From the NCBI GenBank assembly GCA_041581935.1, contig JBFICP010000017.1, positions 1 through 23,485 on the forward strand: a stretch of 23,485 nt of DNA, written 5' to 3'. Positions 8,689 through 16,613 of the stretch are shown here, in pieces. The position numbers and the translations under genes are program-made. Origin of the DNA: JAABYT01 sp041581935. GTDB lineage: Bacteria > Pseudomonadota > Gammaproteobacteria > HK1. The notes under the pieces were generated by a model. The model had not been told where the DNA came from. It was given only the letters and a program-made list of their open reading frames with translations, and did not search any database. Positions within the stretch are counted from its first letter, which is position 1. Every line of letters starts with the position of its first letter.

Positions 8689-8773
8689 AGTGATCATTTG
8701 GCAGTTACGAAATCCAAGGATTCTGCCTGAGGGCTACGGGTTGCGGCGCTCGAGCGCATCTGGATTTCTTGCG

Positions 8774-10309
8774 TCAACCCAGAGGTTGGGTTTTAACCAC
8801 CGGCTGCGAGAGGATCCACAGGCTGGACATGGTGTAGCCCACCATCAACACGAGCATCGGGATCTGGCTCATCAGTACGCTGCGGTTGTGTTCGAAAATT
8901 CGCCTCGCCTGAATGTGGGCCAGAATGACGGCGATGACGTGACCGACGATGATAGTGATAAGCGCCGTATACCAGACGAATCGTGCGCTGATGACGCTAA
9001 CGTCGATGTGCACGTGGGCGGTGCCGAAAATATCCCAGCCCTTTCCCATCGGATCCGAAACGAGCGGAATCAGCAGTTGACCCGCGAGCGCGAAAAAGGA
9101 CGCGTAGTGGGCCAGGTGATAGGCGATGGCAATGGGCACCAGCGTCAGCACGAACCAGCGAGCCATGTCGATGGCGCCGACTCCGCGCCCCGCGGCGCGG
9201 GACATGAGCAGGCCGAACAACAGGTATGCGCCCAGAAAAAGTCCAAAAAAGGACATCAGGCCCAGTGTCTTGAAGAATTCCAGCAGATTGACGCCGAGGG
9301 ACTGGAGCTCCAGCAGTGAAGGACGCAGCGCGGTGCTGGTCGAGAAAAAACCGAGCAGGTCGTTCCACAACGGCGTTTCCAGCAGACCATCAAAGGTCAC
9401 ATTGGAAAGCATCAGCAAGACGAAAACCATCATCGAAAACGAAACCGGCCGAGTGCTCAAAAGACCGCTGCCCGGGATGCGCAATACCCAGCCGCCACCC
9501 TGGTCGGCGCTCTCCGGATCCCTGCGGCCCAAGGGGGCAAACCGTCCCAGAACGCCGAAGGCGACGGTGAAAACATCGGCGTGCTCGAGCCAGACGTTGC
9601 GGCCGAATACCAGCATTCCGGTGAAGCAGTAGACCGCGTATAGAATCATGCCCAGCGCCAGGGCCGCCGGTCGTTCGGCGCCCTCGGGCACCAGCTCGAG
9701 CCACGCCAGTATCAGCAGCCCCGCGGCGGCCGGCCAGGTGCCGAGCCGCTTGGGATAGGTGAGCGCGAGGGAGATCGAGCGCCGGTCGAAAAGCGTGTGC
9801 ACCGCCCGCTCCGTCCAGTCGAAAAGCACGCCATAGGGATTGATCAGCCGCCAGGGATTGCCAAGGAGGGCGGCCAGGTATGCCATTCCAACCCACAAGC
9901 CCACCCAGAGCAGCGTCGGAAGAATGTTCTCGAAGGTGTTCTGGCTGCCGTAAAAGCCCGCGTAGCAGAGGAACAAGAAACTCAGCACAGAGAGCATTCG
10001 CAACAAGAATCCCAAAGGCCGCGCAAGGCGGCCGCCGCGATTCAGTATGACCGCGGGGACATCGGTGTTCGCCGGAGAGGTTCGCAGCATCCCCGCCAGC
10101 AGGAGGAAAGTGACAAAAACCGTGGCGCCGGCGCCCGCCAGAAACAGTCCCAAGGGGATCGGCAGGTCGTAACGCTCGCCGAAGGCATGAGCCAACGCGG
10201 GCCCGGATGCGCTTGCGCACACGCCCGCAGCGGCCGCGCCGGTCATGGCCCGGCATTGCACGCGAGACACCTGTCGCCATCCTGGACTTTGCTGGCGAAT
10301 TGCTATCAT
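8774..10309 (-). CDS. Polytopic membrane protein of unknown function (about 10 TM helices)
   Basis: This 511-residue hydrophobic protein has about ten predicted membrane helices (roughly 51-73, 97-120, 128-149, 190-206, 212-235, 284-303, 340-373, 383-410, 440-466 and 479-500). The segment before helix 1 ends in ALAHAFGERYDLPIP and may include a cleavable signal if translation begins at the in-frame Met22 (codon at 10246). The C-terminal third is rich in histidines placed in or near helices (about His398, 401, 432, 434, 457 and 465), which could bind heme or metal. I do not recognise a validated function. From memory, similar sequences are sometimes labelled fenitrothion hydrolase, but I cannot confirm that and would not rely on it. 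The gene is divergent from the periplasmic beta-propeller at 10418 across 108 bases, so the two may work together at the inner membrane. Confidence 0.8.
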   Translation of the reverse strand: MIAIRQQSPGWRQVSRVQCRAMTGAAAAGVCASASGPALAHAFGERYDLPIPLGLFLAGAGATVFVTFLLLAGMLRTSPANTDVPAVILNRGGRLARPLGFLLRMLSVLSFLFLCYAGFYGSQNTFENILPTLLWVGLWVGMAYLAALLGNPWRLINPYGVLFDWTERAVHTLFDRRSISLALTYPKRLGTWPAAAGLLILAWLELVPEGAERPAALALGMILYAVYCFTGMLVFGRNVWLEHADVFTVAFGVLGRFAPLGRRDPESADQGGGWVLRIPGSGLLSTRPVSFSMMVFVLLMLSNVTFDGLLETPLWNDLLGFFSTSTALRPSLLELQSLGVNLLEFFKTLGLMSFFGLFLGAYLLFGLLMSRAAGRGVGAIDMARWFVLTLVPIAIAYHLAHYASFFALAGQLLIPLVSDPMGKGWDIFGTAHVHIDVSVISARFVWYTALITIIVGHVIAVILAHIQARRIFEHNRSVLMSQIPMLVLMVGYTMSSLWILSQPVVKTQPLG

Positions 10310-10417
10310 GATTGCTTCACAAGGCCGTTGGGAACCCTTTCGTTTCCGTGGCCAAGAACCATAAATCCGGGCGCCCAGATCCCATCACGCATCGGGGCAC
10401 CCGGGAGGAGTGCCGAA

Positions 10418-11602
10418 ATGACTGCCATGCTCAAACGTCTTACGTATCCGGTTATGCTGGTTGCGCTGATGCTGCTATCCATATCCGCGCGAAGCGAAAT
10501 CCTGGCGATAATGAACTACGAGAGCAAAACGCCGGAATCGCTCAAGGCGCTCAAGCTCAGCGGACCCCAGCAACGCGAAGAAGGACTAGCCATCATCGAC
10601 GTCGACCCGAATTCAGACAACTTCGGGAAATGGCTATGGACAATGCCGCTCCCCCCGGATCTGGTTGCGCATCATATCTTCTATGACCGCACCATGACCA
10701 AAGGCTACATGACCGCGCTCGGCAAGACCGAGCTTCACATCATCGACTTCACCAAAAGTCCGTACCGCGTCAAGCGCATTGACGTGCCTCAATGCCAAGT
10801 GGGCGAAGACGTGATCTTTACCGAGGACAACAGCACTTGGTACCTGACCTGCATGGGGTCGGCCACCGTAGTGGTGGGCGACGTAGCCACGGACAAGATT
10901 AAGGCAAACATCTCTATACCCGGAACCTTTCCGCACGGCCTCGCGGTGCACAGCGGCATCGACCGGGTGTTGGTAACCAGCACGGTTCAGCCGGACCTTC
11001 AAAACCCGGGGGAGATCATCACGGTCATCGAGGCGAGCACTAACAAGGTGCTCGACCAGTACAAGCTTTCCAACAAGCCGTCTCCGTCCGGCGAGGCTCC
11101 GGTGGAGATTCTGTTCGTGCCGAACAGCGAACCGCCGGTCGCCTACGTCACCAACATGTTCGGAAACACGCTTTGGGCGGCGGCCTGGAATCCGCTCAAG
11201 AAGGGTTTCGACGTTTCCCAGGTGTTCGACTTCACAACCGTCGGTGCCGGTGTTCCGCTGGAGATGTATTTCAACGGTTCGGGCGATCGCATGTACCTGA
11301 CCACGGCCAAGCCCGGCAAGCTCCACGTCTTCGACATGACCAAGGGGCCGTTGAGTCCGACGCTGCTGAAGACCTTCGACGCCGCGGAAGGCGCGCATCA
11401 CGTGGGAATCACCAAGGACGAAAAATACGCGTTCGTGCAAAATTCGCTGCTCAATCTTCCTGGAATGAGCGACGGCAGCGTTACCGTCGTGGATCTAAAA
11501 GCAGAGAAGGTCGTCGCTTCCATGGACACGCTCAAGGAGCGCGGCTACAACCCCAACAGCCTGGTGCTGTTGCCGCAGTGGAATCACCTTGCGGGGCATT
11601 GA
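10418..11602 (+). CDS. Secreted YVTN/YncE-type beta-propeller protein
   Basis: This is a 394-residue exported protein. The N-terminus MTAMLKRLTYPVMLVALMLL, ending near ISARSE, is a typical Sec signal peptide, so the mature protein is probably periplasmic. The rest consists of beta-propeller blades with recurring patterns such as VVVGDVATDKI, AYVTNMFGNTLWAA and VTVVDLKAEKVVAS, including one explicit YVTN motif. No catalytic residues can be assigned. Such proteins often bind partners or cofactors, or serve redox systems. GGAGGAG (10404-10410) with a 7-base spacer fixes the start; the same frame is open for about 620 bases upstream, but that part runs antisense through the membrane protein gene. 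A strong intrinsic terminator follows 38 bases after the stop, so this is a single-gene transcript. Selenium-binding/methanethiol-oxidase-type propellers are a possible distant relation, not demonstrated. Confidence 0.85.
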   Translation: MTAMLKRLTYPVMLVALMLLSISARSEILAIMNYESKTPESLKALKLSGPQQREEGLAIIDVDPNSDNFGKWLWTMPLPPDLVAHHIFYDRTMTKGYMTALGKTELHIIDFTKSPYRVKRIDVPQCQVGEDVIFTEDNSTWYLTCMGSATVVVGDVATDKIKANISIPGTFPHGLAVHSGIDRVLVTSTVQPDLQNPGEIITVIEASTNKVLDQYKLSNKPSPSGEAPVEILFVPNSEPPVAYVTNMFGNTLWAAAWNPLKKGFDVSQVFDFTTVGAGVPLEMYFNGSGDRMYLTTAKPGKLHVFDMTKGPLSPTLLKTFDAAEGAHHVGITKDEKYAFVQNSLLNLPGMSDGSVTVVDLKAEKVVASMDTLKERGYNPNSLVLLPQWNHLAGH

Positions 11603-11640
11603 TTCGCCGGTTATCCGGCTCTGAATCAGAATTCCAACTG

Positions 11641-11669
11641 GACCGGGGGCAAATCCCCGGTCTTTTTTT
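11641..11669 (+). terminator. Rho-independent terminator of the beta-propeller gene
   Basis: There is a perfect 8-bp stem, GACCGGGG (11641-11648) with CCCCGGTC (11655-11662), around a 6-base loop. Seven T residues follow at 11663-11669. Orientation is + only, since no A-run precedes the stem, so it serves the propeller gene and shields it from the convergent permease gene ending at 11685. Confidence 0.9.
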
Positions 11670-11684
11670 CCGAGCTGTACGCGC

Positions 11685-12740
11685 CTACAAAAGAAGCACC
11701 AGCTGGTAGGCGTAGCCCGCCAGTATCGATCCCGTCAGTCCCAGCAGCGCGTAGAGTGCGAACACCGACTTCTTCACCAGCGCGTACACGGCGATGGCAG
11801 CCGGGATCGACGACACCGCGCCCGATGTGATGAAGGTCATGGCCGCGCCGGGAGACATGCCCAGATCCATGAGCCCCGCCACCAGGGGAATTGCGGCGTA
11901 GCCGTTGAGATAGGACGGGATTCCCACAAGCGCCGCGAGCGGCACGGCGAAGGCACTGCCTTCGCCAACGATCTCGGCAATCAGCCCGGTCGGCACGTAG
12001 GCGAGCATGAGGCTTTCAAGGAAGAAGGCGAACGCGAGCCATTTGCCGAGGAACCAGCCGGTGTCGCGGATCTCGGCGTAGAACGCATCGCGCCGCTGCG
12101 GCCCGCGCCAGAACCTCCACTCGACGGCGATCGGCGCCAACGGGTCGAACATCGGCCTGCAGGTGCCGCAGGACGGCGCAACTTTGAGCGGACTGGCCAG
12201 CCCGCCGCGCCGCTCGATGGCGAGAACCACGAATCCGGCCATCAAACCCATGCCCACGGTGGCGATGGTCTTGGCAATGGTGAAACCGAGGCCGATGCCG
12301 GCGGCGGTGAGCACGAACATTTCCGGGTCCATGATCGGCGACGCGATCCAGAACGCCATGACCGGTGCCAGCGGCACGCCGGCGACGAGCATGGCAGCGA
12401 TTAGCGGTATCACGCCGCACGAGCAAAACGGCGACAACGCGCCGACCAGTGCCGCGATCACCACAGTCTTGACGGGGCTGCCCGAGAAGGCCCGGGCAAT
12501 GAGCTTGTCCGATCCGGTGGCCTTGGCGTAGGCGGCGATGCCGACGGCCACCAGCAGGAACGGCGCCATGGACAGCAGCGACGCGCCGGTGAAGCGCAGC
12601 GACGGCAGCCATTGGTTCGGGTCGAGTACGGCCAGCGCCAGGAGGCCGAGCGCGAGGGCGACGACCACGCGATCGCCGAGGTACTTGCCGGCCCAGACCG
12701 GCCATCGCGGCTGCTGCAATCGTTCGCTCGGTACGCTCAT
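11685..12740 (-). CDS. ArsP/DUF318-family permease
   Basis: This is a 351-residue polytopic inner-membrane protein of the permease family PF03773. Some members (ArsP) export trivalent organoarsenicals; others have unknown metal(loid) or organic substrates. The hallmark FCSCG signature is at residues 105-109 (Cys106, Cys108), in the duplicated segment SPFCSCGVIPL. A second Cys pair, CGTC (Cys191, Cys194), lies in the central hydrophilic loop, and the second half repeats the fold (GIPSYLNGYAAIPL). About eight helices are visible. The gene follows the ArsR-type regulator by 15 bases on the same strand, making a regulator-permease operon. The only Shine-Dalgarno candidate, GAGGA, is 13 bases upstream of the ATG, so translation may be coupled or weak. 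The substrate is not determined by sequence. Confidence 0.85.
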   Translation of the reverse strand: MSVPSERLQQPRWPVWAGKYLGDRVVVALALGLLALAVLDPNQWLPSLRFTGASLLSMAPFLLVAVGIAAYAKATGSDKLIARAFSGSPVKTVVIAALVGALSPFCSCGVIPLIAAMLVAGVPLAPVMAFWIASPIMDPEMFVLTAAGIGLGFTIAKTIATVGMGLMAGFVVLAIERRGGLASPLKVAPSCGTCRPMFDPLAPIAVEWRFWRGPQRRDAFYAEIRDTGWFLGKWLAFAFFLESLMLAYVPTGLIAEIVGEGSAFAVPLAALVGIPSYLNGYAAIPLVAGLMDLGMSPGAAMTFITSGAVSSIPAAIAVYALVKKSVFALYALLGLTGSILAGYAYQLVLLL

Positions 12741-12755
12741 GGCGGTGAGAATTCC

Positions 12756-13082
12756 TCAGCCGGTGGCGCGACGCCGGCCGCTGGCGGCGGACTGATCCGC
12801 GCAGCACTCGGCGGTCAGGAAGCGCACCAGCTCCGACACCAGGTTGAAATCCACGAAGCAGTTGAGCGCCGTGCCTCGGCGCTCCTGCCGGATGACGCCG
12901 ACGCTGCGTAAATGGCTCAGGTGATGCGACAGCGTCGACGCGGGGATGCCGATCGCACGCTGGATGTCGCCCACCGTGCGGCCGTCGTCTCCGGCGCGCA
13001 CCAGCAGACGCACGATGCGCAGACGCGTCTCGTTCCCCAGCTGGTCCATGAGCAGCGCGGCGGTATCGAGGTCCATAGCCAT
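12756..13082 (-). CDS. ArsR-family winged-helix transcriptional regulator
   Basis: This is a 108-residue dimeric ArsR/SmtB-type repressor. The Met-Asp-Gln-Leu-Gly-Asn-Glu-Thr-Arg-Leu N-terminal helix pattern, the recognition helix around residues 47-64 (PASTLSHHLSHLRSVGVI) and the wing (RQERRGTALNCFVDF) are all visible. The classical ELCVCDL sensor motif of ArsR is missing. Instead there is Cys75 in the wing and a vicinal Cys93-Cys94 near the C-terminus, either of which could sense a soft metal(loid). Family members repress their own operon and release DNA on ligand binding. It is the first gene of the pair with the permease. ATG 13082 is preferred because the upstream promoter places the start point almost on it; ATG 13076 is an alternative. 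No proper Shine-Dalgarno exists for either. Confidence 0.9.
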   Translation of the reverse strand: MAMDLDTAALLMDQLGNETRLRIVRLLVRAGDDGRTVGDIQRAIGIPASTLSHHLSHLRSVGVIRQERRGTALNCFVDFNLVSELVRFLTAECCADQSAASGRRRATG

Positions 13083-13089
13083 GGGCGAG

Positions 13090-13118
13090 ATCCTAGCGAG
13101 GCCGGGCTATAGGGTCAA
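13090..13118 (-). promoter_or_regulatory. Promoter of the arsR-permease operon, apparently leaderless
   Basis: On the minus strand TTGACC (plus 13113-13118, 5 of 6 to -35 consensus) is followed after exactly 17 bases by TAGGAT (plus 13090-13095, 4 of 6 to -10). The usual start-point distance puts +1 at about 13082-13083, which is the A of the arsR ATG, so the mRNA would have little or no leader. Confidence 0.6.
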
Positions 13119-13121
13119 CGG

Positions 13122-13140
13122 TATTTCTAGAAGAATCGAA
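13122..13140. promoter_or_regulatory. Candidate ArsR operator upstream of the -35
   Basis: The perfect 8-base palindrome TTCTAGAA (13125-13132) is the centre of an AT-rich patch in GC-rich DNA, with ATTCGATT (minus strand) just upstream. It lies 6 bases above the -35, in a plausible place for repressor contact. Assignment to ArsR is by position only. Confidence 0.3.
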
Positions 13141-13174
13141 TAACTGAAGGCAGGGCAATCGCAGGGGCGGGCAG

Positions 13175-13192
13175 GCCCGCTGCTACGCGGGC
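13175..13192 (-). terminator. Hairpin after the aldehyde dehydrogenase gene
   Basis: GCCCGC (13175-13180) and GCGGGC (13187-13192) form a perfect 6-bp GC stem with a 6-base loop, starting 10 bases beyond the dehydrogenase stop on the minus strand. There is no U-tract, so it could be a weak or Rho-assisted terminator that separates this arm from the arsR promoter. Confidence 0.35.
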
Positions 13193-13201
13193 AGCAACGC
13201 C

Positions 13202-14635
13202 TCAGCCGTTCAGCTGCGTGATGAACTTGGTGGAGAGATACGCGTCGAGCCCCTCGATGCCGCCTTCCGCGCCGTGGCCGCTCTCCTTGACACCACCGAA
13301 AGGCGTCTCGGCGAACGAGATCGCGCAGTGGTTGACGCCGACGAGACCGCTTTCCAGGGCATCGGATACCGCGTTGGCGCGCTGGGTCGAGGTGGTGAAG
13401 GCGTACGCCGCGAGACCGTAAGGCAGCCCGTTGGCCTTCTCCATCACGTCGTCGAAGCTCGAGAAGGGCTGCATGGGCGCCAGCGGCCCGAAAGGCTCGT
13501 CGTTCATGATGCGCGCCTCGTCGGGCACGTCGTCGAGCACCGTCGGCGCGTAGAAGTAACCCTGATTGCCGATGCGCTCGCCACCGGTGGCGAGATTCGC
13601 GCCGCAATTCACCGCGTCGGCGACAAAGCTTTCCGTCGCCTCGACCCGGCGCTTGTTGGCGAGCGGCCCCATCTGCATGCCTTCGGCGAGCCCGTCGCCC
13701 ACCTTGAGCGCCGCGGCCTTCTCGGTGAACTGCGCAACGAAGCTCTTGTAGACCTTGTCCTGCACGAAGAAGCGCGTCGGTGAAACGCATACCTGCCCCG
13801 CGTTACGGAACTTGCCGGCCACCGCGATGCTGCTCACCTTGTCGACGTCCACGTCGTCGAAGACGATGACCGGCGCGTGTCCGCCGAGCTCCATGGTAGT
13901 GCGCTTCATGCCCTCCGCGGCCAGCTTGGTGAGTGTCTTGCCGACGGGAATCGAGCCGGTGAAGGTTACTTTGCGGATCACGGGTGAGGCGATGAGATGC
14001 TCGGAGACCGCCGACGGCACGCCAAACACCACGTTGACGACTCCGGCCGGAAGCCCGGCGTCTTGCAACGCACGCACCATGGCGATGGTCGTGCCCGGCG
14101 TCTCCTCGGAGGGCTTGATGATGCACGAGCAACCGGCGCCGAGGGCTCCGGCGATCTTGCGTGCCGGCGTCACCGCGGGAAAGTTCCATGGCGTGAAGGC
14201 CGCCACCGGGCCCACCGGCTCGCGCACCACCATCTGGCGCGCGCCGGGGATGCGACTCGGGATGATGCGTCCGTAGGCGCGCCGGCCTTCCTCCGCGTAC
14301 CACTGAAAGATGTCCGCCGAGACCAGCACTTCCATGCGTGCCTCGGCCAGCACCTTGCCCTGCTCCAGCGTCAGGGTGCGAGCGATCGCGTCGGCCCGCT
14401 CGCGGATCAGCTCGCCGGCTTTGTAGAGAATCGCGCCGCGATCGTAGGCGGAGGTGGTGCGCCAGCGGGCAAAGCCCTTGTCGGCGGCCGCCAGCGCGCG
14501 ATCGAGATCCGCGCTCGATGCGTGGGGAAGGCGGGCCAACACCTCCTCGGTTGCGGGATTGATGACGTCTTCGCCCTTGCCGTCGCTGCCCTGGCACCAC
14601 GTGCCGTCGATATACATGGCGAGCTCTTCGTACAT
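13202..14635 (-). CDS. NAD(P)-dependent aldehyde dehydrogenase (succinate-semialdehyde dehydrogenase-like)
   Basis: This 477-residue soluble enzyme oxidizes an aldehyde to a carboxylate with NAD(P). The motifs are complete: FTPWNFP with Asn151, the cofactor Lys174 in IIKPSEETPGT, FTGSIPVGK, general base Glu249 in MELGGHAP and catalytic Cys283 in RNAGQVCVSPTRFF. It ends with the C-terminal ETPFGGVKESGHGAEGG signature typical of the succinate-semialdehyde/benzaldehyde dehydrogenase branch. ATG 14635 was chosen because AGGAG lies 9 bases upstream and the length then matches relatives; an upstream ATG at 14680 lacks support. It is downstream of, and co-oriented with, the benzoylformate-decarboxylase-like gene. 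The natural substrate is therefore likely the aldehyde released by that decarboxylase, an inference from context. GabD-type succinate-semialdehyde activity remains an alternative. Confidence 0.92.
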   Translation of the reverse strand: MYEELAMYIDGTWCQGSDGKGEDVINPATEEVLARLPHASSADLDRALAAADKGFARWRTTSAYDRGAILYKAGELIRERADAIARTLTLEQGKVLAEARMEVLVSADIFQWYAEEGRRAYGRIIPSRIPGARQMVVREPVGPVAAFTPWNFPAVTPARKIAGALGAGCSCIIKPSEETPGTTIAMVRALQDAGLPAGVVNVVFGVPSAVSEHLIASPVIRKVTFTGSIPVGKTLTKLAAEGMKRTTMELGGHAPVIVFDDVDVDKVSSIAVAGKFRNAGQVCVSPTRFFVQDKVYKSFVAQFTEKAAALKVGDGLAEGMQMGPLANKRRVEATESFVADAVNCGANLATGGERIGNQGYFYAPTVLDDVPDEARIMNDEPFGPLAPMQPFSSFDDVMEKANGLPYGLAAYAFTTSTQRANAVSDALESGLVGVNHCAISFAETPFGGVKESGHGAEGGIEGLDAYLSTKFITQLNG

Positions 14636-14671
14636 TACCTGTTGCTCCTGGTCGAATGCGAAAGGCGGGCA

Positions 14672-14696
14672 GGATATCACAGCGCTGTGTGTATCC
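14672..14696. promoter_or_regulatory. 25-base inverted repeat, candidate operator before the aldehyde dehydrogenase gene
   Basis: The perfect 12-base palindrome CACAGCGCTGTG (14678-14689) is flanked by GGATA (14672-14676) and its complement TATCC (14692-14696), offset by one base. It lies 37 bases before the aldehyde dehydrogenase start, in the 105-base gap after the decarboxylase gene. The lack of a real loop favours a dimeric protein-binding site over a terminator hairpin. Confidence 0.45.
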
Positions 14697-14740
14697 CTCG
14701 GTTTCGGGTACCGCAGGTCGTCCTGAGCGTCGTATCGAAT

Positions 14741-16432
14741 TCAGGCTTCGAAGCCGTCGTGCACGACCACGTCGAGGAGATCCGGACCGTCGTGGGCAAG
14801 CGCCTTTTCGAGCGCCGGCACGAACGCGTCCAGCTCGGTGATGCGCTCGGCCCTGACACCCATGGACTCGGCAAGCGCCACGAAGTCGATGGGCGGCTCG
14901 TGAAAGTCCATACCGGTGAACGACTGATTGGTAGCGGCCATGCCTTTGAAGGCCAGTAGCCTTTCTTTGAGAATCCGGTAGCTGCGGTTGTTGCAGATGA
15001 TGTAGGTGATCGGCAGGCCGAGATGAGCCGCGGTCCACAGCGCCTGGATGCTGTACATGGCGCTGCCGTCGCCGATGATGGCCACCAGTGGTCGCTCGGG
15101 CTGTGCGAGACCGATACCGATGGCGCCGGCGATGGCAAAGCCGATGCCGCCGCTCGCGAGTCCGTAAAAAGCCCGCGAATCGCGCAGTGCGAGAAATCCG
15201 TGCAGGGCGCGCGCCGAGACCAGGCCTTCCTCCACCACGACGGCATCCCCGGGCAGCGCCTCGGCAATCTGAAGCATGATCCGTTCCGGACGGATGGGGC
15301 TCGTCGCGGGCAGGCCGAGCGTCTGCTCGCGCAGCTGCGCGCGATTGGCACTCCAGTTGCTTTTCGCGAGGTCCGCGAGGCGCGCCACCGCCTGCTCGGC
15401 GCGTCCGTGCGTGCGCCGCTCACCGACGAGCGGCGTCAACGCCTGCAATGTACTCTTGAGGTCCGCACGCAGCGCGATCTCCGTCGGGTAGTTCTTGCCG
15501 AACTCCCAGTCGTGCTGCCCGATTTGAATCACTTTCATGGACGACGGCATCGGCTCGACCGCGTGCCACACCGACATGCGCAGCACGTCGGCGCCCAGAC
15601 AAACCATCAGATCGTGCGGCTCGAGGAGCGCGCGCACCCGTGGCTGATCGCGGCCGAGACTTCCCATGAAGGCGGGATGCTCGGAGCGAAAATGCGTGGC
15701 GTAGGGAACGGTCTGCTGATAAACGGGCGCACCGAGAAGCTCGGCGAGACGTTCGGCTTCATCGAGTGCGTCACCGGTAGCCACCTCGTGGCCGCTGACG
15801 ATGACAGGGTTGGCGGCCTGCAGAATGCGATCGGCGAGCCGCTCGAGCACGGTGCGAGTGGGAAGCGTGGCGGTTTCCACGCGAGTCGCTTCACCCAGGT
15901 CGAGACGCGTCTCGTCATTGAGGATGTCCCCGGGCAGAGATATGAACACCGGTCCGGTCGGCGGCGTGAGGGCAATCTTGGCGGCTCGGCGCACGACGAG
16001 CGGCAGATCCTCGAGCCGCGTGACCTCCACCGCCCACTTGACGAGCGGTGTCGCCATGGGCACCAGCGGCCCCGACAACAGCGGTTCGGTCAGCCCGAAG
16101 CCGAGCTGCTGCTGGCCCGCGGTGACGATAACCGGCGCGCCGTACCAGGCGGCGTTGTAGATCGACCCCATGGCGTTGCCGAGACCCGGTGCCACGTGCA
16201 CGTTGCAGGCAGACAAACGCCCGGAGGCGCGCGAATAACCGTCGGCCATGGCGACGACGACGGATTCCTGCAGTCCGAGCACGTAGCGCATGTTCGGATG
16301 CTCCACGAGCGCGTCCATGATGGGCAGCTCCGTGGTGCCGGGGTTGCCGAACAGGTGTGATACGCCCTCGTCCTCGAGCAACTCGAGGAAGGCGGAGCGT
16401 CCGGTAAGCGTGCGAAGATCGCTGTCGTTCAT
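14741..16432 (-). CDS. Thiamine diphosphate-dependent decarboxylase, benzoylformate decarboxylase-like
   Basis: This 563-residue ThDP enzyme has the three-domain decarboxylase/acetolactate-synthase fold. It resembles benzoylformate decarboxylase (MdlC), which turns 2-oxo acids into aldehydes and CO2. Cofactor-activating Glu56 is in LGLQESVVVAMADGY, His79 in NVHVAPG corresponds to MdlC His70, and His252 in EHPAFMG corresponds to His281. MdlC Ser26 is replaced by Thr33 in FGNPGTTELP. The ThDP/Mg motif begins GDGSAMYS and ends at ICNNRSY. ATG 16432 was chosen for its Shine-Dalgarno (GAGG, 5 bases upstream) and family length; the frame is open further upstream without homology. It is the promoter-proximal gene of the left-going arm, followed by the aldehyde dehydrogenase. 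The substrate could be an aromatic or aliphatic 2-oxo acid; the residues do not decide this. Confidence 0.88.
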   Translation of the reverse strand: MNDSDLRTLTGRSAFLELLEDEGVSHLFGNPGTTELPIMDALVEHPNMRYVLGLQESVVVAMADGYSRASGRLSACNVHVAPGLGNAMGSIYNAAWYGAPVIVTAGQQQLGFGLTEPLLSGPLVPMATPLVKWAVEVTRLEDLPLVVRRAAKIALTPPTGPVFISLPGDILNDETRLDLGEATRVETATLPTRTVLERLADRILQAANPVIVSGHEVATGDALDEAERLAELLGAPVYQQTVPYATHFRSEHPAFMGSLGRDQPRVRALLEPHDLMVCLGADVLRMSVWHAVEPMPSSMKVIQIGQHDWEFGKNYPTEIALRADLKSTLQALTPLVGERRTHGRAEQAVARLADLAKSNWSANRAQLREQTLGLPATSPIRPERIMLQIAEALPGDAVVVEEGLVSARALHGFLALRDSRAFYGLASGGIGFAIAGAIGIGLAQPERPLVAIIGDGSAMYSIQALWTAAHLGLPITYIICNNRSYRILKERLLAFKGMAATNQSFTGMDFHEPPIDFVALAESMGVRAERITELDAFVPALEKALAHDGPDLLDVVVHDGFEA

Positions 16433-16439
16433 GCAGTCC

Positions 16440-16613
16440 TCACTCGGCGAGCACGTGGAGCAAAAGGGCGCACGTCCGTTGCGTCCGTCGCATCGCCCGC
16501 GGAGCCCTGCGCGGCGCCCGCGATGGTATCGGCGCCTCGGGTCGCGCCTTCTCCGGCATACCTCCCGTAGCCGGCAATGCACGACCCCATGCCCGTTGAC
16601 TCCCAAGCGTCAT
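16440..16613 (-). CDS. Possible 57-codon leader ORF in the decarboxylase 5' region
   Basis: Within the roughly 305-base gap 16433-16737, an ATG at 16613 has a strong GAGGAG Shine-Dalgarno about 7 bases upstream. It opens a 57-codon frame whose TGA (16440-16442) ends 7 bases before the decarboxylase ATG. The predicted peptide is Arg/Pro/Ala-rich, matches no family I know and looks like out-of-frame GC-rich sequence, so it may be noncoding. If translated, it could couple translation to the downstream gene. The remainder of the gap holds the two divergent promoters listed separately. Confidence 0.2.
   Translation of the reverse strand: MTLGSQRAWGRALPATGGMPEKARPEAPIPSRAPRRAPRAMRRTQRTCALLLHVLAE

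Noticed and set aside
8776..8794. AACCCA/TGGGTT hairpin followed by T residues as a terminator for the HAD operon
   Set aside because: Only two T residues follow the full stem and the structure lies inside the end of the convergent coding region; too weak to call.
8690..9319. A 209-codon plus-strand frame within the membrane protein gene
   Set aside because: Antisense to the hydrophobic protein, with His/Gln/Arg-rich, low-information composition and no ribosome binding site.
9797..10417. N-terminal extension of the beta-propeller protein
   Set aside because: It lies antisense to the membrane protein gene and precedes a perfect signal peptide and Shine-Dalgarno at 10404-10418.
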